A stretch of DNA of 64,000 nt from Chelydra serpentina. Its lineage: Eukaryota > Chordata > Testudines > Chelydridae. Of the stretch, positions 33,995-45,899 are shown piece by piece (within the stretch, counting starts at the first letter, position 1; every line of letters begins with the position of its first letter). Under the pieces are notes generated by a model that made no database searches, was not told where the DNA came from, and saw only the letters and a list, made by a program, of their open reading frames with translations. The DNA lies in NCBI GenBank assembly GCA_037349315.1, contig JBAIAC010000030.1, positions 14,219,501 to 14,283,500 of the forward strand. The letters run 5' to 3'. The position numbers were made by a program, and so were the translations under genes.

Positions 33995-34792
33995 AGCAAG
34001 ACCCATTTGTTTCTCCTACCTTACGCACATCCATTATAACTCTGAACAATATGAGACCTTACTCTTACCTGGCTGCCTGAAGATTTGAATAATCTATTCT
34101 TGAGACCCATGAAAGCAACTATGACACCAGATGCAACCACTACCAGGGCAGAGCAAGTGGTGTTTACACCCCTACCCCTAGTAGAATCCAAGCATCTCAT
34201 TTCAGGTGAAATTTACCCTTGGGCAGAGGGTCATCACAAGGCCTATGAACCCCATTAGTCCACAAAAATAAAACAAGCAGAACTTAACTAGTGCATAGGC
34301 CATGTTCTAGCATTCTGCACAGGGGTGAATTTTTCCTCTAATGAGCTGGAATGATTCTTGCATGCTGCAGAGGACCGGTGGGAGTGTAGGATTCCAGCCT
34401 TCTTCACTCATGTTTCTATATTTTAATTTGCTGCAAGCACCCTCTTAAAATAGGCATGTATAGCAGACGACTGCCAAACATCACCCTTAATATGTAGGAG
34501 GAAGAAGTGCACAGCAGCAGTATCATCATACACAATGACAACTGTGAGTATGACAGATTCCTTTGAAGGACGACACTGAGCAGGACAACCTGTTTATTTC
34601 CTTGACACTATAAAAGCACAATCAATTACGTAGTTATCCCTTTAGAATGTTGTTATTTTGTCACTACCATGATTTACCAAAGCCAGTTCAGTGTCCACAA
34701 TTGGCACATTTTCCTTGGATCCAAACTGTTTCCACATCAGCTTCCAAGTCACTCCACTAACCTGATGTCTGCACAGCATAACAGCACCTGAG

Positions 34793-34854
34793 CCTGATAA
34801 AAGGCCATCAGAGCTCAGCTAGCAGCAACTGATCCCTGATGGCCTTTTATCAGG
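34793..34854. repeat. Perfect 19-bp hairpin
   Basis: CCTGATAAAAGGCCATCAG (34793-34811) and its exact reverse complement (34836-34854) enclose a 24-base loop. It directly abuts the left arm of the 34-bp inverted repeat at 34855-34888. Confidence 0.6.
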
Positions 34855-35874
34855 CCTCCAGTGTTAATTAAAGTGAAAAGGATAAATACAGGTGCTTGTC
34901 TTCAATTAGCAGCCCAGCTAGGCTCCTTCTCTTAAATTAGCTTGTCATAGGTGGCCTGGGTCCAGATTCCCCTTACAGAGCCAGCAAACCCATGACACTA
35001 CTCCATTCTTTTTTAATTGGATAGCTGATGTGACCCTTCCTCAAAGGGATGGGGTTGTAAATAGAGGGCAAGTTAGTGTCAGACAAGGTCAAAGGAGTGA
35101 ATCAATAGTCAAAGAGACTGGAAAATAATACAACAGTTACAAGGTCACATTTCCATCAGCCTAATGATCATTTTTGCAGCCATTCCACTCATCCTGTTTG
35201 TAGAAGTTTTAATTTTGACTTCACAGTTCAGATGAGACATAAAACTGAAGCCCTAACCAGCGGGTCCCATGGCATTTGGGGGTAATTAAGCAATGTCCAC
35301 CCAAAATTCCCCTTTTCATCCCAATTAAAGGAGTTATTCCTCAGCAGCTCTCCTGCTGTGCCATGCAATTGACAGGCTGCACTTTGTACTTGCATAGCAT
35401 TTTTTATTCTATGATTTCAAACCATTTTACAAACTTGAATAAACTAAGCCCCAAAACACCACACAGGTACAAGGTGGGGGGACGCATCATTCCAATTTTG
35501 CAGATGTGTAAAGGCAGAGCTGTTGAGTAACTCATTGGCAGAGTCAGAAACAGAGCCCAGCAGAGCCGACTCCCAGCCCTTCGTGGCAGCTACACCACAC
35601 TGACTGAAAATCACTGTCTTTTACTTTCCAGAGGCAGCAAATGCAGATTGAGCAAAGCATATGGGGCTAATGGGGATACATTGATTTACACCAACTGAGG
35701 ATCTAATCCATGACCTCTCCTGCTTTGGTCAGTGTTAAAATGCACAAGCATGCAGATGTTGTGCTTGAATTAATTTGTATAAACATAGGGTAGTGGTTTC
35801 TGTTTATAATATTCTTAGCATATTTTCAGTACTGAATCTATATTTATCCTTTTCACTTTAATTAACACTGGAGG
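34855..35874. repeat. 34-bp perfect inverted repeat 952 bp apart
   Basis: The left arm (34855-34888, starting CCTCCAGTGTTAATTAAAG) and right arm (35841-35874, ending CTTTAATTAACACTGGAGG) match at all 34 positions. The arms bound a 952-bp AT-rich segment that includes a MIR-like relic (35380-35520). No flanking duplication or transposase was found. Confidence 0.55.
35380..35520 (+). repeat. MIR/CR1-like relic
   Basis: CCATTTTACAAACTTG, GGTACAAGGTGG, AATTTTGCAGATGTGTAAAGGC and GTAACTCATTGGCAGAGTCAG resemble a widespread ancient repeat 3' region. Confidence 0.4.
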
Positions 35875-35879
35875 GCTGA

Positions 35880-36640
35880 GGCTGAGTTAACAGCTAAGCA
35901 GAAAATTTCAGTGGATAATACCCAAGCTAAAGAGATTCAGAAACCTCATTTTAGAATGTTTTATCTGCAGAGGAGAAATACTACTTGGAGGCTTGCACAT
36001 GTTTGTTTCCTTTTTTGACATCTTCATAGATACTGCTTCTGATATGCTGTAGGGCAGGCTAAGTGGAGAAACAGGATGACAACTATTATTTCCTGTGTGG
36101 TTTGGATATGAACATTTTTCTTTGCACTGCTTAATCGTTGCTTTTTGGACAAGATATTATTGAAAAATAAAACCTCAGTTTAAAGTCAGTGTCTGAAAAA
36201 CAGATGCCCAAAAGGAAAGGGCCAGTGAACGGAGCTCAGCAATAAATATAACATTCATGAAGGCTTGAAAGAGGTCAATAAATTAAGACAACATGGCCCA
36301 AATTTTAAAACGAGGTGCTTATGAATTAAATAGCTAAATCCATAGGTAAGGGCTTTAAGAACTTCTCTGATTTTCAGAAATACTCAGCAGGAGCAAATGT
36401 CACTGATTTCAGCTCTTCTGAAAATCAGGCCACTGATTTGGCTGCCTAACTGCAGGCACCCAAGTTTGCACATTTTGGTCTATAAATAGATCATATGCTA
36501 GAAACACCTATCATGACCAAGTCAACCTCAAACGTCCTGGGCCTAGGCTTTTAGGAGGAGCATTTTGGAGTCAGTCAAGCAGGCAAACAAGTAGCAGCAA
36601 CAAGGGTAATTGGGCTGCCTGCCTTCTAGGCAGAAGGACC
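35880..36640. other. Intergenic, no recognised gene
   Basis: About 0.75 kb before the Harbinger element. A dispersed GAAAATCAGGCC word occurs near 36420. Confidence 0.4.
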
Positions 36641-37015
36641 TTGAGGGCATGGCTACACTTGCAGATGCAGAGCGCTGTGAGTTAAACCAGCCCTTGGAGA
36701 GCGCAGTAGGGAAAGCGCTGCAGTGTGTTCACACTGTCAGCTGCAAGCACACTGGCGTGGCCACATTTGCGGCACTTGCAGCGGCATTGGGAGCAGTGCA
36801 TTATGGGCAGCTATCCCACAGAGCACCTCTTCCCATCCTGGCGCTGTGGCTTGTGGGAAGGGGGCGGGAGAGTGCGGGGCATTCTGGGCCCTGTCCCAAA
36901 GCCCCCTGATGCATTGCTTCGCATCCCAGCAATCCCTGTTCTTCCATCCACATTTGGCACCATCTTTCAACGTTTTTTGTACTGCACGCTCTATCTTCCC
37001 ATTCGGTCTGCGGGA

Positions 37016-38230
37016 ATGAAGCCCGAAGTGCTAAGGAATATGATGATGGGTCTCGCCAGCACGTCACGTTTGGCATCGAGTTACTCCTTAAGCTACAAAC
37101 TGACGATGGAGTCTGATGATTATGTTGACTCGCGTAACGCATATAACACGAGATTTCTTGTGGCATTCACGGACATGCTCACCACAGTGGAACGCCACTT
37201 TTGGGCTTGGGAAACAAGCACTGAGTGGTGGGATCACATTGTTCTGTGAGTCTGGGATGACGAGCAGTGGCTGCAGAACTTTCGGATGAGAAAAGCCACT
37301 TTCATGGGACTGTGTGCCTCCAGCCTGCGGCACAAGGACATGAGATTGAGAACTGCCCTGCCAGTGGAGAAGTGGGTGGCTATTGCAATCTGGAAGCTGG
37401 CAACTCCAGACAGCTACCAATTGGTTGCTAACCAGTTTAGTGTGGGAAAGTCGACCGTTGAAATCATGTTAATACAAGTTTGCAGGGCCAGTAATCGCAT
37501 CCTGCTCAGAAGAACCGTGACTCTGGGTAACGTGCATGACATTGTGGCTGGCTTTGCACAAATGGGTTTCCCTAACTGTGGAGGGGCGATAGATGGGACG
37601 CATATTCCAATTCTGGCACCAGCCCACCTAGCCTCTGAGTACGTTAATCAGAAGGGGTATTTCTCCATGGTTCTCCAAAAGCTTGTGGATCACTGTGGGT
37701 GTTTCATTGACATTAACGCAGGCTGGCCTGGAAAGCTTCATGACGCACGCATCTTTCGGAACACTGGCCTGTTCAGGAAGCTGCAAGCCGGGACTTTTTT
37801 CTGAGACCAGAAGATCACCGTAGGGAAAGTTGAAATGCCCATTGTGATCCTTGGAGACCCCGCTTACCCTTTAATGCTGTGGCTCATGAAACCCTACACA
37901 AGGAGCCTTGACAGCAGCAAGGAGCGGTTCAATTACAGGCTGAGCCGGTGCAGAATGACTGTGGAGTGTGCTTTTGGCCGTTTAAAGGGCCGCTGGCACT
38001 GTCTGAACGGTAAGCTGGACCTGGCCGATGACAGCATCCCCGCAGTTATATCCGCATGCTGTACCCTCCATAACATTTGGGAAGGGAAGGGTGAAAGATT
38101 CACTCAGGGTCAACACCTGGAGGCCAAATTTGAACAGGCAGAGAGCAGGGCTATTAGAGGGGCCCAGCGTGGGGCTGAAAGGATTAGGGATGCCTTGAGG
38201 GAGCAATTTGAGGCTGAAAGCCACCAGTAA
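37016..38230 (+). pseudogene. Harbinger (HARBI1-like) DDE transposase, two in-frame stops
   Basis: Harbinger transposases cut and paste DNA using a DDE nuclease. One reading frame (positions congruent to 37016 mod 3) stays open from ATG 37016 to TAA 38228-38230, except for TGA at 37247-37249 and 37802-37804. The N-terminal part holds the helix-turn-helix region (KLATPDSYQLVANQFSVGKST). The nuclease shows GAIDGTHIPI (first Asp), DARIFRNTGLF, GDPAYPL (second Asp) and VECAFGRLKGRW (Glu), all present. C-terminal CCTLHNIWEGKG is typical of the family. The partner Myb-like ORF was not found. Few lesions suggest relatively recent decay. Not host HARBI1, which is a domesticated single-copy gene: here TIR-like ends flank the frame. 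Confidence 0.88.
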
Positions 38231-38332
38231 TGTTTGGTGTCCTGCACGGGAGTGAAGAACGGTGGTTCCAATGTTAGTAGGATTCTGCGTTTGCTGCACT
38301 GACCTGCAGTGCAGCGTTGCTTTCCTGGGCTA

Positions 38333-38577
38333 AGGGTACGTCCAGTGTAGATGCAAATAAGTCGATCCCTGATTGCTCGGCCATCGACTCCGGTAATCCA
38401 CCGCGGCGAGAGGTGGAAGCGGAGTCGACAGGGGAGCGGCAGCAGTTGACCCTGCGGCGTCCTCACGGCGCGGTAAGTCAATCGAGGTACGTCGACTTCA
38501 GCTATGTTATTCACGTAGCTGAAGTTTCGTACCTTACATCGACCACACCCTCCCCCTCCCAGTGTAGACCAGGCCTC
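38333..38577. mobile_element. Short Harbinger-like MITE
   Basis: The segment has ACGTCGACTTCAGCTATG with a hairpin (TTCAGCTATGTTATTCACGTAGCTGAAG). Left end GGGTACGTCCAGTGTAGA and right end CAGTGTAGACCAGGCC are related. It may be the right end of the larger element. Confidence 0.5.
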
Positions 38578-38939
38578 TGGTATCTTTTACTTTATGCAAT
38601 AATAAATAATGTTTTCAAAGCCAAAAAATCCATTTATTGAAAAGAAACACAACTGCTCGGGAACCAGAAAGGGCAAGGGGGGTGGGTGGGGAACGGTACA
38701 ATCACAGATTTGCGTATGTCCTGTTCTCACACTCTGCCTTCTTGTCTAGAGTGCTGTGCAATGAGTGCTGCACTTCAGGCTGGCTAAAATGCATGGTGAT
38801 GAGTGCAGTGGGTAAGGGTCGTAGTTTGCAGGGCTGGTTGGTGAAGCTACAGGTGTTGGAGGCAGCTGGTGGAGATAAGAACCCGGATGTTGGGGGAAGT
38901 GGCTTGGAGGTGACATGGGGGCACAAGGGAAAGAGTTTT

Positions 38940-39560
38940 GGGACAAGCATAGTCGGCACCAGTGGGTGCCCACGCCCCTGGCCCCGCCCCAACTCCACCC
39001 CTTTCCCAAATCCCCGCCGCCACCTCCTCCCCCGGGCACGCTGCATTTCCCCTCCCCCCCAGGCTTGCAAGCCTGGGAGGAAGGGGGGAGAGGAAATGCA
39101 GCGCACCCACCAGCAGCTTCCCGGTAGTCCCCCCCCGTGCCCAGCTAAACTCCACTTCCGCGTTCCGCCTCCCAAGGCGCCTCCCCACCAAGCCGCTTTT
39201 CCTAGCTCACAGGCTTGCAGCGCATCAGCTGTTCGGGGGGGGGGGGGTGTGGGGAGGAGGCAGAACAATGAACAGACACTGAGCTGTTTGGACACTTTCA
39301 GGAAGCATTCCTTGCCCCTCGACACAGGCAGTCCGAGTCTGCGGCGGCAAGGGGAGAGCGGCGGACCTGCCGCCGAATTGCCGCGGCGGCGGGTGAGAAT
39401 GGGGCGGCAGTCCGAGTCCTGCGGCGGCAATTCGGCAGCGGGAAGAGCGGACCTGCTGCTGAATTGCTGCCGTGGGACTCGGACTGCCGCCCCATTCTTG
39501 ATGCCGCCCCAAGCACCAGCTTGGAAAGCTGGTGCCTGGCGCCGGCCCTGCTCTTTAGCG
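38940..39560. repeat. GC-rich repeat with palindromic core
   Basis: The inverted words GGGCACGCTGCATTTCCCCT and its partner AGAGGAAATGCAGCGCACCC surround a centre near 39065. Tandem GGCGGCA-rich modules (39330-39500) follow, and the end is AGCTTGGAAAGCTGGTGCCTGGCGCC. The long ORFs in this block are composition artefacts. Confidence 0.6.
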
Positions 39561-39599
39561 AGGTTACACCGAGATAGCTAAGGTCATAATTTGACCTTT

Positions 39600-42073
39600 T
39601 ATAGGTAAATAAAATGCTCCAAAGCTTTATATATTATTGGGTCTGGCTGAGAAAGCTTGGTGAAACTTGAACAATATGTATCAAGATATTTTTCATCACT
39701 GTTGCTAGTTGTTTTCCTTGGACTTTAAAGTACTTCAGAGCTTCTGTTTGTCTATTATTAGTTTGATTAACAAGAATAATTTATAGTTTCAAGCAGTGTA
39801 GGGTCTCCAGGAAAGTACAAGACACCATAAATAGAAAACAGTGTGTAAATTTCCTTTCTTGGCAGAAAATTCCTGTCTTTAAGTGCCATGTGGGACTTGG
39901 CATAAAATACCTCATGAAAAACAGCAAGGGTTGCCAAAAACTGGAGCAACGTCACAGCTCTTTTCATCGGTTGTTTACAATTCTGTCGACTGCATGACGA
40001 CAAATACCTGGCTTAGCCAGTGCCAGAATCCCCATTGGTTGAACACGAAGGAAATAACCATCAAGAAATTCTAATCTTGCTTCCTTTCTTTCTTGTCGCT
40101 TTTCTCCTGTTTCCCCTTCTCAAGCCACGCTTAACTGTGTCATTCCTCTGATACAAGCATTTTCCAGTCCTGCTGATATACATCGATGTACTTGTGTATT
40201 CTGTGAAAATACTAACATTAGTGTATGGAATACTTTATACCTTTTCCCCAGCTAACACTTATTCATATCTTGATATTGAGCAGTGTTGTCAAAAGTTTTA
40301 ACGTCTGTAGATAGTGGTAGCAGTAACCTGTGTCACGAGTTAATTTAGGGTCAAAGTCTCATACCCTTACTCAATCTGAGTAGTACTTTACTCAGTGAGT
40401 GGCCACTGAAGTCAGTGGGACTTTGTTGAGTAAGGTACTGTATGAGTAATGGTATCAGAATCTGGACCTCAATGAATAGAAGGGGCCTGGTTTTCTGTTG
40501 TTCTGCACCTAGTGTAATCATCGACATCAGTGCAAAAGGAGTGTAAAACACTACCATTTTGATCTGGTAATCTTTTACATCCACTTGGCACTCACTTGGT
40601 ATGGGTGTGCGTGACCACACAAGGTGCAGGGCAACAGAATCGGGCTGAGAAGCTGCTCAGAAGATTATGAGGCAAGCTCGATACACACACACTGCCCTCT
40701 AGCAGACGTCACAGTTACAGAACCTCAGCTTAAACATTCATATGGCAAACAAACACATCAACATTTGGGAAGACAAATACAGACTGTATAAAAGTTCCAA
40801 GAGGAACACTACACCTCCTCTCTCAAAGTGGAATCTCTACAGCTGTAAGTGCTGTTTAACATCAATTGTTTTCCATCAGCTTTTTCCCCCCATAGTGCAT
40901 AAGAGGCCATGTATGATCGTTGTGACTGTTGGAACACCTGCTACAGAATTAAGTCAAAGGACTAAACCAAAAGATTAAAAGAACAAGATATTTTTATTAG
41001 AGATGAAATGTTTTATACTTGCATAATTAGAATAGAGGATCATTGCTATATGAAGGCTAACATTATTTGTTGCTGGCCTCTGCATTTCTTGTGCTATTAT
41101 ATGTAAGTCATTATGCAATGTAGGGAGAGAAAATGGTCTTGTGTTTAAGATGGAGGCTGGAGAGTCAGAAAATGTTAGTTCTATTGCTGGCTGTGTGACC
41201 TTGGACAAGTCACTTAACTGCTCTGTATATCAGTTTCCACAGTACACAAGATAAAAACCATGGGTATCCTTTACATACATGAGCAGATCCCTGCACCCAC
41301 ACAGAGCCTCCTGGAAGTCAGTGGCACTAGACACAGGTGCAGAAGACAGCCTGCAGGGAGCCAGTTAAAGAATCAAGGCCTGTATAACACTTTTGTTTAA
41401 ATATATAAATCATAGTCTTTTGCCTTATGCCTATTGTCAGGCAGTCTAGAGAAGTTCACAACTGAGAGTGCCAGGCTCAGGTCAGGCTGTCAGAAAACAG
41501 GGCAGACACCCTAAACTGGAGATATTATATAATTCAGTTTTACCAAACCAATAACAAATGTATGCTCCTGGATTACTATTGTCTTACCATGGAGCCACAA
41601 ACAGTCCACTTAGGCTTTCCAGTGCACCTTGCTGCCCAGACAAACTAGACTTTGATGAGAGGTTATTAAAACCCAATCCCAAAGGATTCAGTGGATACTC
41701 TTGATCTTAGACCAAAAACAACACTGGCAGCCAATTTCGCTAGTAAATTAGAGTTTATTAGCTAAAACAAAGAAATGAGGTAAGGTTTATTAGTAAAACA
41801 AAGAAATGAGAGACAGAGAGAGGTTAAAGCCGGTAAAATACATCAACAGATGAATCCAAGTTTGTAAATCCAAAGTGGTAGCAGAGATAAATCTCTCAGG
41901 ATTACCTAAAATAACTTTGGGGATCTCTGTCTTATGCCCCGCTACGTCTGCCTGCGTCGGGGGTTGGGCTGCCCCCACTGCTTGGGGCGGCAAAATTGTG
42001 AGAGCAGCTCCTGCTAAAGAGAGACTTAACTGTGGACATACCTTCTCCACAGAAGGGCCTACACTAGTTAAAC
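39600..42073. other. Intergenic, with one MIR relic
   Basis: Mostly unrecognised AT-rich DNA. A MIR core is clear at 41165-41240 (CTATTGCTGGCTGTGTGACCTTGGACAAG). No protein-coding exon recognised. Confidence 0.5.
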
Positions 42074-42076
42074 TCA

Positions 42077-42811
42077 GGCCTTGTCTACACTACCAAGTTT
42101 TGTTGCCAAAAACTGTCTTTTGGTGACAAAACAGCAAGAACGTACACACTACAATGGGACTTTTGTGGCGAAAAATGCCCAGTTTTGGTGACAAAAAACT
42201 TCCACCCCTACGAGAGACTTTTATCTTTTCCCCTCCCTTTATTGTCGACAAAGAGCCAGTGTAGACACTGCTGATTTTTTTGTCCACAGAACTGGCTTCT
42301 GCCAGTATCCCACAATGCCTGCCCTGATTGCTCTGCTCAGTGTTTTGATCTCTGCTGCCCAGCAGGAATGTGCCCCTCCCCTTTCAAAGCTCTGGGAAGT
42401 ATCTGTGTGCTGGTCTGTTTGGGAAACAAACAAAGAGCAAATAATTGGAATGCCCCTGTTCTGCTCTGTGCTAGGAACACAACGGCAGGCAGACTGCTGT
42501 GCTGCTTTGCCCTTCCTCAGCACTGAGAGCTCACAGAGCTGCTCATGATGCTGCTCTCCGCAGCTGAGGGGGCTTGGGAGAATTCGGAGATAATTCCAAG
42601 ATGCGCAGCAATCAGCTCTTCCCACAACACTGCACTGTGGGATACATATCCACGGTGCATTGCTCACCCTGTCGATGATGGCGGCCCCAATGTGGACATG
42701 ATCTGTCAACAGAGGGAGCAAGTGTGAGCACCCTTTGGCGATTTTTGTTTTGTCGACTTTTGGGTGTCGACATAAGTTTTGTCAACAAAACTTGGTAGTG
42801 TAGACAAGCCC
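42077..42811. mobile_element. Non-autonomous Harbinger-like element, 735 bp
   Basis: Terminal inverted repeats GGCCTTGTCTACACTACCAAG and, inverted, GGGCTTGTCTACACTACCAAG, flanked by TCA on both sides (42074-42076 and 42812-42814), compatible with a 3-bp target duplication. Short subterminal repeats (AAAACTTGG, GTCGACA) lie at both ends. No transposase. Confidence 0.8.
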
Positions 42812-42819
42812 TCAGGCCT

Positions 42820-44382
42820 TTAATGTAGAAGGGATGGTGTGTGTGAGGCTCTTGGTACAAAGTGATGTTAATCAGGCAAGTGTGCAAGAGTATACATAGT
42901 GTTGGGAGAAGCTGACCAGTTACAGAGCTACTGTTAAACCATGGATGTATCTATGAAAGGGTGCTGAGGCCCTACTTGATTTCCAGCAATAATCAAGGCT
43001 TGACTGCCCTGCTCAACCCTCACGCAGGTGTTAAAGAAAGAATAATGAGGCAGGGCTATGGACCAAACAATTAGTTCTCATTTCATAAAGGACTTTGTGT
43101 TCATTGCTGGACAAGATGAGCTACTTACCGGCTTATCAGTTTTGTATTGTAGTGTTTTGTATTGCCTGGGTAACCCATTTAGGAAAAACAGATGACTTTC
43201 TGGTGTAAGTTTTCTGTGAACTTTATTGCAGTAAGACTGAAGAAAAATGCAGCCCTATGCAGTCAATTAAAGTTGACATCAAGCTGCACAAAATGCCAGT
43301 TGTTCTGGCCTTACTGTACCATATGAAACTACATTGTTTAATATTTTTTTCTTGAGATAAGTTATTTGCGTCTTTTCTGTCCAGTAGTACATTCCATTAT
43401 ACAGATAAAGGACCAATCCTGAAACCCTTCCAGACCATGCGTAGTCCCTCAAGTATTGCTGCCAGTGTCTTACTCCGCCAGTAGTCCTTTATGTGTGTGT
43501 CAAGGATGCCGAACTAAGACCAATAGTCATAATTAAACTAAGTAATCATTATGCCTGTGAACACATTGGATAACAGAGTTTGCACGATGAAACTGGTAAT
43601 TTTAGACTGTAGAAAGAGAGCATGAAGCACATCATACAAGGCCAAATCCTTCTCACTTATTCATGCAAACAGACACATTGACTTAAGCTTAATATTATAT
43701 GTTTTCCTTTTAAATAATATTTGACTAACTGAGTACAACACATGGAAACCAATCCACACAATACTCCACAAATGTTAGTAATATGCATATTACTTTTAAG
43801 GAATAAAATAGTTGGGCAAGTCATTTCCTATATGTAAAAGTTACCTTGTTTTTCTAGGCATTGATCCAAAGCCCCTTGAAGACTATGGAAACACTCCCAT
43901 TGACTTTGAGTGGGGACTCTTAAAAAGGTTTGGTAGGGAGGAAGGAAGGAAAGAAGGGAAAATGTGGATTTTTCACCTTAATTAATAATATTTCTGATCC
44001 CTGACATTTCAAAACATTTAAATGGAAATATGCATCAGATAAACTTCAGAGCAAGAGTCTCACATCTAACACTTTTCTCCTTTTGTTGAGCAAAGTTTTG
44101 TGTTGTTGTCAAGTGCTGATGGTGATACTAATGCTTTAGTATTGTCCTGATATAAAATATTGAAATTAAACAGATATTATTCACAGCATTAAATATTTAA
44201 GATACCCCTTTACAAATGCTTCAAAAGCATGTTTTATGGCTGTAACCTAAATACTTTGAATAACTTTGACAAGCAAGCAGAGGAAAAGAGATTTGTTAAT
44301 CAGGACAGCCTACAGTGTTACTTTTCTTCACAGGAGGTTCTTATTTAAAGACAGACTTTGCAGAATGTCTGTTTAATGCATA
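42820..44382. other. Intergenic, no recognised gene
   Basis: About 1.5 kb of AT-rich DNA with no named repeat or ORF. Confidence 0.4.
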
Positions 44383-45050
44383 TGTGACAAAGGGAGAATT
44401 TTCTGTAATACTTGTACGCATCCATGCTTCAGTTTCTCTCTGAACATGGCATTGCTAACCAGTCGGTGCAAATGGGTTAACACTACTCCTGGAACAGCAC
44501 AGGAAGTGTGTGTGTGTGTGTGACCTGCTGTGGGTATAGGATCATTAAATAACTAAAACTGGCTGAAGTCAACAGAGGGTCCAGCAAGACACAAGGATAC
44601 TCCAAAGACTGAACTATCAACACCTAAGAGCAGGAAACCTCAGCAGGCGGGATTCATGAACTGCTGGAAAGCAGAGGTGTCAGGCGTCTGGAAGAAGGGG
44701 GCTTTTTGGAAGAACTGAGGAGCCTGGACTGGAGGTGGGGGAAGAGAGTGAGTGCCAGAGACAGAGTCGATTACAGACAGCTGGTCCATCAGGGCACTGG
44801 TTTGAGCAAGATGGACTAGGACTATGGCTTAACTCCTGCCTCTCTGGGCTCACCTAAGGACTCTCAGAGTCTGTGTGCCAGGTGACTAATAAATGGTTAT
44901 CTTGTTTTGAAGACTAAGACACAGCTTGTATCGCTGTAAATACCCACAGAGGATTGTGGCTTCAAGGAGCACAGTACAAGTCTCCTGCCAGAGTTTGGCT
45001 TTGCTGAATTCGCTGTAGGGAGCCATGGAGAAAGACAGGGAACGCTGGTG
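44383..45050 (+). mobile_element. Candidate LTR with AATAAA
   Basis: It begins TGTGACAAAGGGAG and has a GT microsatellite (44505-44521), an AATAAA in GGTGACTAATAAATGG near 44886, and a downstream CAAGTCTCCTGCCAGAG segment. Layout resembles R-U5 of a solo LTR. Boundaries and target duplication unverified. Confidence 0.35.
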
Positions 45051-45894
45051 TCCAGGTCAATTTGCACCCTATATCTCACACCAAAGACAATGTTTGTAGC
45101 CAATCCTATCTCAGGATATATTAATTAAGAAAAGAAATGCGTTATTACTAGGTTAAAGCTGGCATACACACAAATGAGTTACAGTCTATGGTTTCAAAAA
45201 GTAATCACCTGGATCGATCGGACTTCAGCTGTCGTTAAGACTGCGCCGATCACAACACGTCTGCCATTCTTCTCGCACTCTTGCCTTTCTTCTCCACGTT
45301 CGTCCGATCGTCCGAAACAAAAAGTAATAGAGTTGTAATAATCTGTTAGCTCTGAATGTCTTTTAGAGCTAGCCTAGGGATCTCTGCTTCTGTTTCGTAG
45401 CTGCAGCCCTGTGAGAGTCCAAACAGCAAAATAGATGAAAAAGTTTCTTGTCGGCTATTTTTATTTCCGCCTCTCAGAATTCAAGCTGATGGGGCGAGCA
45501 CTTTGGCATATAACCTCTTCATGGGACCAAATTGTATTGTGATGTCCCACAGTGGCCCATTTAGTTTAGACAGGCCTTCTTGATGGGCAGGACATGATCC
45601 TTCCTGACTGGGTTCACAGTTTCAGAGCAAACATTTTTTTAAAGATACAAAGCAAAAACTGAAATATTACCTTATAGCATGTGATAAAGGTATTATAAGT
45701 GAGATTAATGCATGCAGCATCTTGCAAATGTTTCATAAAGTCGAAACACTAAACACCTTGTTAGAAGTCCAATACCCCTCTTAACCATACTAGGACACAG
45801 GTGAAACAGACTGGTTTCCAGCAATGAATTTGTTCGTGCTCAGCTGAGGCCTAAAGCTTTGGCAAGAGCTAGCACCTGGTCTGCCAGTGTCACA
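45051..45894 (-). mobile_element. Candidate LTR on the minus strand
   Basis: On the minus strand it starts TGTGACACTGGCAGACC (45894 inward). It contains GGCGGAAATAAAAATAGCC near 45470 and shows TATTTC/CTATAAGG-rich sequence. It lies tail to tail with the preceding segment. No target duplication found. Confidence 0.35.
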
Positions 45895-45899
45895 GATGG

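Larger units (their letters stand above)
36645..38577 (+). mobile_element. PIF/Harbinger element (approximate limits)
   Basis: The left end GGCATGGCTACACTTG and the inverted right end GGCCTGGTCTACACTGG (38577 inward) resemble each other as Harbinger TIRs. The limits are tentative because no clear 3-bp target duplication was found. The tail (38330-38577) may itself be a separate MITE. The transposase pseudogene lies inside. Confidence 0.55.

Noticed and set aside
37016..38230. Domesticated host HARBI1 gene
   Set aside because: Two in-frame TGAs and TIR-like flanks fit a decaying transposon copy better than the single-copy host gene.
38637..39581. 314-codon plus-strand ORF and overlapping minus-strand ORFs
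   Set aside because: GC-rich repeat with several open frames; low-complexity composition and no domain.
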